NCBI GenBank assembly: GCA_965203685.1
Contig: OZ241908.1
Location: 2,356,001-2,420,000, forward strand
DNA: 64,000 nucleotides
Source: VXYL01 sp965203685
GTDB lineage: Bacteria > Pseudomonadota > Gammaproteobacteria > Pseudomonadales > Azotimanducaceae
Direction of reading: 5' to 3'
The first letter of the stretch is position 1. Every line of letters starts with the position of its first letter. Position numbers and translations under genes: made by a program. Under the pieces are notes generated by a model. The model ran no database searches, was not told the origin of the DNA, and worked only from the letters and a program-made list of their open reading frames with translations. This document shows, piece after piece, positions 51,129 through 59,751 of this stretch.

Positions 51129-52256
51129 GTGAGTGACGTCGTCGACGGTGCGCGGCTCGGTGGCGTGCCTGCCGAGGCCGGTCGCGGCGACGAGGCGGCG
51201 GCGCGGGGCGCGTTCCGCGGCGAGAGCGTCGAGCACGTGCGCAATCCGAGCGCGGAGCTCGCCGACGCCGCCGAAGAACTGACGTTCGCTCAGAGCGAGA
51301 CCGTCGAACGCAAGCTGTCGCAACGCAAGCTCAAGAGCCACGGCCACGGTGCGAACGAGGCGCAGGAGCTGGCGCGCCGCTACCTCGAGGAGATCCCGGA
51401 CCTCGAGCGGGACGGCAAGCTCGAGGAGTTCGCGGCATCCGTGGCGGAGGCGGGCGGGGATTTGAGCGCCGACGCCCTGCGCGAACGCGCGCGGCAGTTC
51501 TCCGCCGACCAGACGCACCAGTTCTCGGCACTCGCGTTCGCCCGCGAACAGGCGGCCGGTCAAGGCGCAAACGAGAGCCTCCTTGCGGCGCTCGACGAGG
51601 CCATCGGGGCGCTCGAGGCCGAGGCGGGGGGTGCCGTGCGCGCCGGTTTGAACGTCTCCGCCGTGGCAGCCGTATTCGCGGGCCGAGGGGCCGGCGACGT
51701 CCAGGAGTTGCGCGACCTCTACCGCGCGGTGGTGCTCGACTGCGAGGACATCAAGGCCGCCTATGAACGCGTCGTCGCCGACCACCCGGGAGAGGACTTC
51801 GAGCCAGCCGTGGGCTTCATGCTCAAGGCGCTCGGCGCCGACCTCGCGGCCAGTGCGCAGTCGGTCTCGAAGCCGCGGCTGCGCCAGCTCGTGGACGACA
51901 TGTACCAGTTGAAGTCGCTGAACAGCGTTCACGAGCAGTGCGCGGACTTGGTCCGCCGAGTGCGCCGCAACTTCGCCTGCGAGCTTGCGTCGACGGCCCC
52001 GCGCGACGTGCTCCGCGAGGTGCTGAGCGCGCGCGACCGAGCTTGGCAGGGCGCGGACGCTTTCGCCGGCCTGCCGGCGCGGATCGGAGTGCACGGCGAT
52101 CAGGCGGGCATCTACTTCCTCCAGGGCCTGAAGGAAGTCGTCCGCTTCGTGCCGCAGAAGGCGTACGGCGGCGATGCCGCGCAGCGCGACCGGGTGATGC
52201 TGGCGTTGCAGGAGGCGCTCGACGCCGCCATCGACGCCGAGGCGTACGATGACTGA
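51129..52256 (+). CDS. sctW: Gatekeeper SctW (YopN-TyeA fused form)
   Basis: A 375-residue protein from GTG 51129. Residues ~45-290 match the YopN/HrpJ-like helical domain (RRYLEEIPDLERDGKLEEFA, LYRAVVLDCEDIKAAYERVV). The final ~85 residues, with QAGIYFLQGLKEVVRFVPQK, correspond to TyeA, so the two Yersinia proteins are one chain here, as in MxiC/InvE/CopN. It controls the switch from translocators to effectors. It is followed directly by a small chaperone gene, overlapping by 8 bp. Confidence 0.85.
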   Translation: MSDVVDGARLGGVPAEAGRGDEAAARGAFRGESVEHVRNPSAELADAAEELTFAQSETVERKLSQRKLKSHGHGANEAQELARRYLEEIPDLERDGKLEEFAASVAEAGGDLSADALRERARQFSADQTHQFSALAFAREQAAGQGANESLLAALDEAIGALEAEAGGAVRAGLNVSAVAAVFAGRGAGDVQELRDLYRAVVLDCEDIKAAYERVVADHPGEDFEPAVGFMLKALGADLAASAQSVSKPRLRQLVDDMYQLKSLNSVHEQCADLVRRVRRNFACELASTAPRDVLREVLSARDRAWQGADAFAGLPARIGVHGDQAGIYFLQGLKEVVRFVPQKAYGGDAAQRDRVMLALQEALDAAIDAEAYDD

Positions 52257-52638
52257 GGCCACAGCCCCCGAGTGGTGGCCGCAGGCGCTGGCCGAATTCG
52301 CCGCACAGCTCGGCTTCCCAGGCTCGGCGGCGGGCTGGACAGGCGGCGTGGTCAACCTGGCCGTCGCCGGTGGCCGCTACCTGGTCGACGTCGAGCGCGC
52401 TGAAGACGAGGTGGTTCTCGCCGTGCTGCGCACGGCGCCTGGTGCCGACGTCGAGGAGAAGGCGCGGCTGCTCCTCCGGTGTGCCTGTTTCGACCGCGAC
52501 CACCCGTTTCCCGTGCAGGTCGGAATCAAGGGTGCCGACGTATTCGTCGTCGCGGCGCGCGTCGGCCGCGCGGAGTACCACCGCCTCTACGAGGCGTTCG
52601 TGCTCGTCCGCGCCCTCTATGCGGAAATCGGACTGTAG
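52249..52638 (+). CDS. Class I-type chaperone, probable SctW chaperone (SycN/YscB position)
   Basis: A 129-residue protein with the CesT-like alternation of a helix (WPQALAEFAAQLGFPG), strands (YLVDVERAEDEVVLAVLRTA) and a final helix (YHRLYEAFVLVRALYAEIG). The position directly after the YopN/TyeA gene equals that of SycN in Yersinia, whose product with YscB escorts YopN. The family assignment is moderate because sequence motifs are few. Confidence 0.65.
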   Translation: MTEATAPEWWPQALAEFAAQLGFPGSAAGWTGGVVNLAVAGGRYLVDVERAEDEVVLAVLRTAPGADVEEKARLLLRCACFDRDHPFPVQVGIKGADVFVVAARVGRAEYHRLYEAFVLVRALYAEIGL

Positions 52639-52640
52639 CC

Positions 52641-53018
52641 GTGCCTGTAACGCTGGACATGGGCGTCGAGGCGGTCTCGTACCAGCGTGCGTTCGAGCCG
52701 TCGCCAGCGGACTACCCCCGGACCCGCGTGAACCTGCCCGTGGGCGCGGCGATCCCGTCGCACGTCGCCGGCGTCCTCGGCGTGGACCACAGCGACCGCG
52801 CTATCACCGAGGCGCTGCGCCCGCGCCTCGCCAATCCCTACGTGACCACGCCCGCGCGCTACCGGGAGCTGTTCGAGGACATCGAGGCGGCGACCCGCGA
52901 CCTCGGCGGCGACGCGGCGCCGGGCGATGTCGTGCAGCGCGCGCGGACGCTGCTGCTCGCGATGAAGGCGGAGTACGCTGCGTTCGAGGGCCGCCGCGCG
53001 GCGTTGATCAAGGCTTGA
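52641..53018 (+). CDS. sctX: Secretion component SctX (YscX-like)
   Basis: About 125 residues from GTG 52641, 2 bp after the previous stop; ATG 52659 is an alternative. It resembles YscX in length and layout: a small N-terminal segment (MGVEAVSYQRAFEP), a Pro-containing linker (RVNLPVGAAIPSHVAGVLG) and a C-terminal helix (ARYRELFEDIEAATRDLGG). YscX with YscY is required with SctV for export in Ysc-type systems. The neighbouring SctY and SctV support the call. Confidence 0.7.
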   Translation: MPVTLDMGVEAVSYQRAFEPSPADYPRTRVNLPVGAAIPSHVAGVLGVDHSDRAITEALRPRLANPYVTTPARYRELFEDIEAATRDLGGDAAPGDVVQRARTLLLAMKAEYAAFEGRRAALIKA

Positions 53019-53023
53019 TCCGG

Positions 53024-53332
53024 GTGGCGGCGGACGCTTTCGACGGGCTTGGCGACGACCACGCCGCGTGGCTCTTGGTCGTGGCGCACAACGAGCTATG
53101 CCAGCGCCGGCCCGAGCGGGCGGCGACGCTCCTCGAACTGCTGGAGGTTCTCGACCCGGGCAACCTGCCGGGACGGAGGCTCCGGGCGTACGCGTACTGG
53201 CTCGCCGGCGATGCGGCAGAGGCGCGGGCCGTGCTCGAGCGGGTGCCGCGCGAGGAGGCGGGACCCGCGCACGCCGCCATCGAGCGTCTCCGGACCGCGA
53301 CCGCGGGACAGGCGCAGGCGGTGCGGCGATGA
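53024..53332 (+). CDS. sctY: Chaperone SctY (YscY-like)
   Basis: About 102 residues from GTG 53024 (a TTG at 53015 overlapping sctX would add three). It is a helical TPR-like protein (WLLVVAHNELCQRRPERAAT, LRAYAYWLAGDAAEARAVLE). YscY proteins bind YscX and SctV and are specific to Ysc-family systems. It ends in an ATGA overlap with sctV. Confidence 0.68.
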   Translation: MAADAFDGLGDDHAAWLLVVAHNELCQRRPERAATLLELLEVLDPGNLPGRRLRAYAYWLAGDAAEARAVLERVPREEAGPAHAAIERLRTATAGQAQAVRR

Positions 53333-55437
53333 TCGTCCCCGAAAACGTCCAGAACGCCCTCAACGCCGTCACGCGGCGCAAGGACGTGCTGCTCGCGGCG
53401 CTGCTGGTGGCGATCATCTTCATGATGATCCTGCCGCTGCCGACGGCGCTGATCGACGTGCTGATCGGGACCAGCATGGGGATCGCGGTGATCCTCCTGA
53501 TGCTCGCCATCTACATCTCGTCCGCCGGGGAGTTCTTCGCGTTTCCGGCGGTGCTGCTGCTGTCGACGTTGTTCCGCTTGGCGCTCGCGATCGCGACCAC
53601 GCGCCTCGTGCTGCTGCAGGCCGATGCCGGGGCGATCATCGACACGTTCGGCAACTTCGTGGTGGCTGGGAACCTCGTCGTCGGCCTGGTGATCTTCCTG
53701 ATCATCACGATCGTGCAGTTCCTCGTGATCACGAAGGGTGCCGAGCGGGTTGCGGAGGTGAGCGCGCGGTTTTCGCTCGACGCCATGCCTGGCAAGCAGA
53801 TGAGCATCGATGGCGACATGCGCGCCGGCGTGATCGACATGGCCGAGGCACGGCGTCGACGCGAGAAGGTGGAGAAGGAGAGCCAGCTCTACGGCTCGAT
53901 GGACGGTGCCATGAAGTTCGTCAAGGGCGACGCCATCGCTGGGCTGATTATCATCGCCATCAACCTCGTCGGCGGCCTCGTCATCGGTGTTACGCAGCGC
54001 GGGATGAGCATCGAGGATGCGATGCACGTCTACTCGATCCTTACCATCGGCGACGGCCTGGTGGCGCAGATTCCGGCGCTCCTGATCGCCATGACGGCCG
54101 GCATCATCGTGACCCGGGTCAGCACCGATGAGACCGAGAACCTCGCGAGCGACATCGGTGAACAGTTCGGGGCGCAGCCGAAGGCCCTGCTGGTGGCCGG
54201 CGCCCTGATGGTGGCGTTCAGCCTGATCCCGGGCTTTCCGACCGTTACGTTCCTCGCGCTCGCCGTAGCGACCGGCGGTGCCGGGGCGCTGCTCTTGCGC
54301 GCCACGAAGCGGCGGGCCGGGGCGAGCGCCGAGCGCGAGGTCGCGTCCGTGCTGACGCCGGTCCCGACGGAGACGAGCTCCGACGCCGAGGTGGCCGCGC
54401 AACTGCGCGGCGAGCAGGAGATCACGCTCGGTGCCGCAGTGCTGGTGGACATCTCGGCGTCGCTGCAGGAGGCGATCGACATGCGCGCGCTGAACCTCGA
54501 GGCCGCCAAGGTCCGCCGGGCCCTCTACCTCGACCTGGGCGTGCCGTTCCCGGGCGTGCACGTGCGCTTCAACGAGAACCTCGCCGAGAACGTCTACGCG
54601 ATCCTGCTGCAGGAGATCCCGGTCGCCCGCGGCGAGGTGCGGCCCGGACACGTCCTCTTCGCGGACAATCCGCGCCAGCTCGACATCATCCAGTTCCCGA
54701 GCGAGACCGGCGAGCCGTTCCTGCCGAACATGCCCACGGTGTGGCTCGAGGACGGCTACGCCGAGAGCCTCGCAGCCGCGGCGCTGTCGTACCTCGAACC
54801 GCATCGCGTGCTGACGTTCCACCTCGCCCACGTCATGCGCCGGTACGCCGAGGAGTTCATCGGCATCCAGGAGACGCACGATCTGTTCGAGCGCCTCGAG
54901 CAGACCTACCCGGAACTCATCAAGGAGGCGCAGCGCGTGCTGCCGCTGAACCACGCGACCGAGGTTTTCAAGCGCCTCGTCGGCGAGGACATCTCGATCC
55001 GCAACCTGCGCCAGGTCCTCGAGTCGCTGGTTGACTGGGGCCAGCAGGAGAAGGATGTGGTGGTGCTCACCGAGTACGTGCGCGGGGACCTCAAGCGCTA
55101 CATCAGCTACAAGTACAGCAGCGACCAGAACGTGCTCTCGGCGTACCTGCTCGACGAGGACGTCGAGGAGCTGGTCCGCGGCGGCATCCGGCAGACCGCC
55201 TCGGGCAACTACCTTGCACTCGATCCGTCCGAGACGCGCCGGCTGGTCGAGTCGGCCAAGTCGCTGGTCGGCGACATCGGCCGGCTCGAGAACAAGCCGG
55301 TGGTGGTCACCGCCATGGACATCCGCCGCTACGTGCGCAAGATGCTGGAGATCGAGCTCTACGACCTTGCCGTGCTGTCATTCCAGGAACTGACCCAGGA
55401 AGTGACGGTCCAGCCCCTCGGCAGGATCGCGCTCTAG
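53329..55437 (+). CDS. sctV: Export gate protein SctV (YscV/FlhA family)
   Basis: A 702-residue inner-membrane export component, starting at ATG 53329 (MIVPENVQNALNAVTRRKDV). Eight transmembrane segments occupy residues ~15-335, including the FHIPEP signature region (LLSTLFRLALAIATTRLVLL, FVKGDAIAGLIIIAINLVGG). The cytosolic ring domain follows from ~360 (EITLGAAVLVDISASLQEAI). It forms the nonameric ring that passes substrates to the gate and is the best single gene for classifying this system. Confidence 0.97.
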   Translation: MIVPENVQNALNAVTRRKDVLLAALLVAIIFMMILPLPTALIDVLIGTSMGIAVILLMLAIYISSAGEFFAFPAVLLLSTLFRLALAIATTRLVLLQADAGAIIDTFGNFVVAGNLVVGLVIFLIITIVQFLVITKGAERVAEVSARFSLDAMPGKQMSIDGDMRAGVIDMAEARRRREKVEKESQLYGSMDGAMKFVKGDAIAGLIIIAINLVGGLVIGVTQRGMSIEDAMHVYSILTIGDGLVAQIPALLIAMTAGIIVTRVSTDETENLASDIGEQFGAQPKALLVAGALMVAFSLIPGFPTVTFLALAVATGGAGALLLRATKRRAGASAEREVASVLTPVPTETSSDAEVAAQLRGEQEITLGAAVLVDISASLQEAIDMRALNLEAAKVRRALYLDLGVPFPGVHVRFNENLAENVYAILLQEIPVARGEVRPGHVLFADNPRQLDIIQFPSETGEPFLPNMPTVWLEDGYAESLAAAALSYLEPHRVLTFHLAHVMRRYAEEFIGIQETHDLFERLEQTYPELIKEAQRVLPLNHATEVFKRLVGEDISIRNLRQVLESLVDWGQQEKDVVVLTEYVRGDLKRYISYKYSSDQNVLSAYLLDEDVEELVRGGIRQTASGNYLALDPSETRRLVESAKSLVGDIGRLENKPVVVTAMDIRRYVRKMLEIELYDLAVLSFQELTQEVTVQPLGRIAL

Positions 55438-55440
55438 GCT

Positions 55441-56799
55441 ATGGCGCGCACCGGACAGGCGGACGACGTGCGCGCAGTTCTCGACGCTGCGGTCGAGCGG
55501 ATCGGCGCGGCGGTGCGCACAGTGCCGCTCGCCCAGGTGCGCGGGCGCGTGCTCGGCGTCACCGGGGGACTCGTCCGCGCCGCCATCGGCGGCGTGCGCA
55601 TCGGCGACCTGTGCCAACTCGTGAACGGATGGTCTTGCGCCGGGGGTCGCCCGACCCTTGCCGAAGTGGTCGGCCTCGACGGTCCCCACGTTCTGCTGTC
55701 GCCGCTCGGCACGACGCTCGGCATCTCCACGGAGACGCAGGTCGAGGCGACGGGCCACCGCCACGACGTCGGCGTCGGACCGGCGCTCCTCGGCCGCGTC
55801 CTGAACGGCCTCGGCGAGCCGCTCGACGGCGCGGCGGTGCCGACCGCGGCGCGCTACCCCACGCTCGCCGACCCGCCGGATCCGATGCGCCGCAAGGTGA
55901 TTGCGACGCCTATCGCGCTGGGTGTGCGCGTGCTCGACGGGCTGCTGACGTGCGGCGAAGGCCAGCGCATGGGCATCTTCGCGGCCGCCGGCGGTGGCAA
56001 GAGCACGCTTTTGTCCATGCTGATCCGCAACGCCGCCGCGGACGTCAAGGTACTCGCGCTGATCGGCGAGCGCGGCCGCGAAGTCCGGGAGTTCATTGAA
56101 CATGACATCGGTGCCGAAGGGCTCGAGCGGTCGGTGGTCGTGGTCGCGACGTCGGAGCGCCCGGCGATGGAGCGGCTCAAGGCGGCGTACGTGGCGACCG
56201 CCGTTGCCGAGTACTTCCGCGACCAGGGCTTGAAGGTGCTGCTCTTGATGGACTCGGTGACCCGCTTCGCCCGCGCACAGCGCGAGATTGGCCTCGCGGC
56301 CGGCGAGCCGCCGACGCGGCGCGGCTTCCCGCCCTCGGTGTTCGCGGCGCTGCCGCAGCTCATGGAACGGGCCGGCCAGTCCGACAAGGGCTCGATCACG
56401 GCTCTTTACACCGTGCTTGTGGAGGGCGACGACATGACCGAACCGGTCGCCGACGAGACGCGGTCGATTCTCGACGGGCACGTCGTCCTGTCGCGGTCGC
56501 TGGCGGCCGAGAACCACTATCCGGCCGTGGACGTGCTTGCGAGCGTGAGCCGCGTGATGAATAACGTCGCCGAGGCGGACCACGTGCGCCTCGCCGGGCG
56601 GACCCGCGAACTGCTCGCCAGCTACCAGGACGTGAAGCTCCTGCTCAGGGTTGGCGAGTATCGGCGTGGCTCGGACGCGGTCGCCGACGAGGCGATCGAC
56701 AGGATCGACGGCATCAACGGGGTCTTGCGCCAGGGCGTGACAGAGACCTCGGCGTTCGGCGAGACGCTCGACCGGCTGCGCCAGGCGGTGGAGGGCTAA
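55441..56799 (+). CDS. sctN: Secretion ATPase SctN
   Basis: A 452-residue F1-beta-like ATPase. The Walker A motif is FAAAGGGKSTLLSML, Walker B is VLLLMDSVTRFARAQREIGL, and GLAAGEPPTRRGFPPSVFAA is the family signature. It separates chaperones from substrates and energises export. The gene begins 3 bp after sctV and precedes sctO by 3 bp. Confidence 0.96.
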   Translation: MARTGQADDVRAVLDAAVERIGAAVRTVPLAQVRGRVLGVTGGLVRAAIGGVRIGDLCQLVNGWSCAGGRPTLAEVVGLDGPHVLLSPLGTTLGISTETQVEATGHRHDVGVGPALLGRVLNGLGEPLDGAAVPTAARYPTLADPPDPMRRKVIATPIALGVRVLDGLLTCGEGQRMGIFAAAGGGKSTLLSMLIRNAAADVKVLALIGERGREVREFIEHDIGAEGLERSVVVVATSERPAMERLKAAYVATAVAEYFRDQGLKVLLLMDSVTRFARAQREIGLAAGEPPTRRGFPPSVFAALPQLMERAGQSDKGSITALYTVLVEGDDMTEPVADETRSILDGHVVLSRSLAAENHYPAVDVLASVSRVMNNVAEADHVRLAGRTRELLASYQDVKLLLRVGEYRRGSDAVADEAIDRIDGINGVLRQGVTETSAFGETLDRLRQAVEG

Positions 56800-56802
56800 G
56801 GC

Positions 56803-57267
56803 GTGCTCGGCGACCTGTTGAAGCTCAAGCGCCGTCGCGAAGACGACGCGGTGGCGGCGGTGGCTACGGCCCGTCGCGATCTGGAGAACAAGCGCGCCGC
56901 TGCGGATGCGCGGCGGCGGGAGCTGGCCGAGCACAGGAGCCACGCGGCGGCGGAGAAGGAGCGGCTCTACGGCGAGATGCACGGCGAGGCCGTGTCCAAG
57001 GCCACGCTCACCGCGTACCGCGAGCACGTCGGCCTCCTGCGCCAGAAGCAGCTCGCGCTCGAGCAGGAGGTGGCCGCGGCCGAAGCCGACGTCGCCGCCG
57101 CCCGCGAGGAGGCCGAGCGGAGGCGCAGGGAACGGGCCGCGGCCGAGGCCGAGGTCGTCAAGTTCGAGGAGTACGAGGCATCGCTCGGCCGCGAGGAGCG
57201 GCGCCGCGCCGAGCGCCGCGCGGACGACGAGGCCGACGACGCGGTCGCCGCGAGACGCCGCACGTGA
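56803..57267 (+). CDS. sctO: Stalk protein SctO (YscO-like)
   Basis: A 154-residue coiled-coil protein from GTG 56803. It is almost entirely helical and charged (LKLKRRREDDAVAAVATARR to REEAERRRRERAAAEAEVVK). Size, composition and position between sctN and sctP match the SctO/FliJ stalk that links the ATPase to SctV. Confidence 0.8.
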   Translation: MLGDLLKLKRRREDDAVAAVATARRDLENKRAAADARRRELAEHRSHAAAEKERLYGEMHGEAVSKATLTAYREHVGLLRQKQLALEQEVAAAEADVAAAREEAERRRRERAAAEAEVVKFEEYEASLGREERRRAERRADDEADDAVAARRRT

Positions 57268-57320
57268 CCGGCGGACCCGCCGGGCGCGGCGGCGAATAGA
57301 GACACGACGGAGGATTCACC

Positions 57321-58748
57321 ATGGACGAAGTCACAGGCACGCCGCCGACCGCCGGCAGGACGACGGCGCCGCCGCGCGCCGCCGCGGACACCGCCGGCGA
57401 GGCGCGTGGGGACGAGCCGGAGGCGTTCCGGGATGCCCTCGCGGAACGGCCCGACATGCTCGCATCCCGGCAGCCGGGCACGCGCAGGGCCGTCGAGGGC
57501 TCGCTTGCCCGCCTGGAGTCCCAGCCCGCCGGCGCGCCGCCCGAGGATGCGGCGGGTGACAGTCGCGAGGCGACGACCGAGAGGCGGGCGGGACCCGGCC
57601 TCGACCCCGCGTCGCTGGCATCCGGCCGAGTTCGGACCGTGACCGTGCCGGTGTCGAGTCCGGAACGGACAGCAGCAGCGGCGGTGTCCGAACCGGAGCC
57701 GGCGGCAGGGCCGCTAGCGTCCAATGCGACGCCCGCGGACCGCGCCGCCGCTCCGCTCGGCACCGGACCGCTGCGCCGGGAACGCGCAGCCGACGGGAGC
57801 ACGGAGTCGCGCGCGCCAGTCTCCGCCACCGCGCCGCCGAAGCGGGCCGCGACCGCCGCGCGGGATGCCCCGGCAGCCGGCGGCCGGGCGTCGCCTCGGA
57901 AGGATCCGCCGCAGACGCGGCGCTTCACGGGCAACGCCGCGTCGGCCGCTCGGCACGCCGCAGTGGCGTCCGAGGCCGTCGGGCCGTCGCGCAGCGGGAG
58001 TGTTGCGGGTCGCGCGTCGGCCGCCGACCCGGCCCGGACTGCTGCGCTGACTGCGACGGACTCGGCAACCGGGGTCGACGTCGACGCCGTTGCCGGTCGG
58101 GTTGCCGAGCGCCTGCTGGCTGTACGCCCCGACGGCGGCGGCGTCGACGTCCGGCTGGTGCCCGAGGCACGGCTTTCCGACGTCGGCGAGATGCGCGTCG
58201 TCCGCGAGCGCGGTGCGGTCGACGTGCTCTTCGCCCCGCGGACCGAACGCGCGAAGCGCGATCTCGAGGACCACGCCGTCGAACTCGAGGCTGCGATCGC
58301 CGCCGCGCTGGGCCCTGGTACGGTACATGTGTCGGTGGCCGATCCGACGCCGGTCGCGGCGCCCGGCGCCCCCGCGCCCGCGCAGCCGGAAGTCGCTACG
58401 GCGGTCCGCGAAGTGGCCGAGCGCGTCCTCGTCGCCGAACCCGCGTCCGGTGCCGCGGGAGAGGTGCGGATCGTGCTCAACGAATCGGTTCTGGACGGCA
58501 GCGAAGTCCGCATCCGCCGCGAGGAGGGTGCGCTTGAGGTCGTCTTCGTGGCACAGACCGAACGGGCCGGGCAGGTGCTCGATGACAACCGGTCGGTGAT
58601 CGAGAGGACGCTGGCCGAGCGGCTGCCGGGGGAGCGCGTGCAGGTCGGCGTGGACGCTGCGCGCCGGACGGCGGCCGGCCGGGACGATGCGGACGGTCGC
58701 TCGCGGCAGCGCTACCTCCCCGAGCCAGACCAGGACGACACGCTGTGA
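57321..58748 (+). CDS. sctP: Needle-length/substrate-switch protein SctP with duplicated C-terminal domain
   Basis: A 475-residue protein. Residues 1-~250 are Pro/Ala/Arg-rich and disordered, as expected of a molecular ruler. Two similar domains follow: ~251-345 (VDVRLVPEARLSDVGEMRVV, GAVDVLFAPRTERAKRDLED) and ~356-450 (EVRIVLNESVLDGSEVRIRR, GALEVVFVAQTERAGQVLDD). Both have the form of a type III switch (FliK/YscP C-terminal) domain, so the switch domain appears duplicated. The stop overlaps sctQ (GTGA). Confidence 0.75.
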   Translation: MDEVTGTPPTAGRTTAPPRAAADTAGEARGDEPEAFRDALAERPDMLASRQPGTRRAVEGSLARLESQPAGAPPEDAAGDSREATTERRAGPGLDPASLASGRVRTVTVPVSSPERTAAAAVSEPEPAAGPLASNATPADRAAAPLGTGPLRRERAADGSTESRAPVSATAPPKRAATAARDAPAAGGRASPRKDPPQTRRFTGNAASAARHAAVASEAVGPSRSGSVAGRASAADPARTAALTATDSATGVDVDAVAGRVAERLLAVRPDGGGVDVRLVPEARLSDVGEMRVVRERGAVDVLFAPRTERAKRDLEDHAVELEAAIAAALGPGTVHVSVADPTPVAAPGAPAPAQPEVATAVREVAERVLVAEPASGAAGEVRIVLNESVLDGSEVRIRREEGALEVVFVAQTERAGQVLDDNRSVIERTLAERLPGERVQVGVDAARRTAAGRDDADGRSRQRYLPEPDQDDTL

Positions 58749-59512
58749 GCCCCGGCGCTTCCCGGGGCGGGGCTGCGGACGTCCGCCGGCTCGTCTACCC
58801 ACCGATCCCTGCGGCCCTCGTCGAGTCCCTCAACGCCTTGTCGGGTGGCCTGCGCAGCGGCGCCGCCGTCGGCCCGGCATCGTGGGAGGCGCGTCCGTGC
58901 GCGCGCGGCGCGAGCTACGAGCGCGCCGTCACCGTCGTCGTGCGAGTCGGCGGCAGCCTGCAGCGCGTGCACTTGGACGCGGCCGCGGTCGAAGCGGCCC
59001 TCGGCGATCTGGTCGTGCCGGACTTCGACGCCCTCGACGCGGATCTGCAGGCGGCCGTCCTCGAGACCACCCTGGCTGGTGCCCGCGGGGCACTCGGCGA
59101 ACTCCTTGCCGCCGACGTCGCCTTGGACGGGGCCCGCCGGCCTGCGCCCGGGGCCGGCGGCGGCGAATGCGCGTCCGGGGCGTTCCCCTTCGAGATTCTC
59201 GTGGCGGGCCGCACGGTCTGCTCCGTCCTCGTCGAGTTGAGGTCGCCGCTGCCGACGTCGGTGATCGACGCGCTGGCGCGGGCGGCGCGACCGCTCGATT
59301 GCGGCGGCGTGCCCGTGAGCATCGCCTTCGAGGTCGGCGTGGCCGAACTCGGCCGCGAGGCGGCGCGATCCCTGGCACCCGGCGACATCGTCCTGCTCGA
59401 CCGCTGCGACGCCGTTGACGATCGCGCGCGCGTGACCGTGGGCGGTCGGGTATGGCGCGTCGCCGAGCTGACCGAGGCCGGCGTGAAGCTCGCCGGGCCG
59501 ATACAGCGATGA
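58745..59512 (+). CDS. sctQ: Cytosolic sorting-platform protein SctQ, short form
   Basis: A 255-residue protein starting at GTG 58745. The C-terminus (from VPVSIAFEVGVAELGREAAR to GRVWRVAELTEAGVKLAGPI) is one SpoA domain. Other SctQ proteins are usually ~300 residues or more with two SpoA domains, so this one is short: the first SpoA domain is missing or highly diverged (FPFEILVAGRTVCSVLVELR may be a remnant). It should form the pods of the cytoplasmic platform with SctL and SctK. Confidence 0.78.
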   Translation: MSPGASRGGAADVRRLVYPPIPAALVESLNALSGGLRSGAAVGPASWEARPCARGASYERAVTVVVRVGGSLQRVHLDAAAVEAALGDLVVPDFDALDADLQAAVLETTLAGARGALGELLAADVALDGARRPAPGAGGGECASGAFPFEILVAGRTVCSVLVELRSPLPTSVIDALARAARPLDCGGVPVSIAFEVGVAELGREAARSLAPGDIVLLDRCDAVDDRARVTVGGRVWRVAELTEAGVKLAGPIQR

Positions 59513-59632
59513 CGCGCGTCCGCAAGGGCGTGCTCGGGTGCGCCGTGGTCGCGCGGCCGCTGCCGGGCGGGGCGGGGCGGGTCCGCGCGTCGAAACCGTG
59601 CACTTGACGACCGCTCCGGGCACGTGATCGCG

Positions 59633-59661
59633 TTGACCGTGAACGGCTTCGCCACTATGAT
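59633..59661 (+). promoter_or_regulatory. Sigma70 promoter for the second secretion transcript
   Basis: TTGACC (59,633-59,638), a 17-base spacer and TATGAT (59,656-59,661); this is the best promoter match in the window. It lies in the 239-bp gap after sctQ and would drive 59,752 through sctL. Confidence 0.7.
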
Positions 59662-59751
59662 CGGCGCGTGCTTCGGACACGTGCGCGGGTGTTCGGCCTG
59701 GGAGGGCGAGGTCGCGCGGATGCATGGAACAACCACAAGAGTCGGGTAGCG

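Noticed and set aside
59513..59751. Missing SpoA domain of SctQ hidden downstream by a frameshift
   Set aside because: None of the three forward frames in this gap reads like a SpoA domain; it contains a good promoter and no other coding signal.
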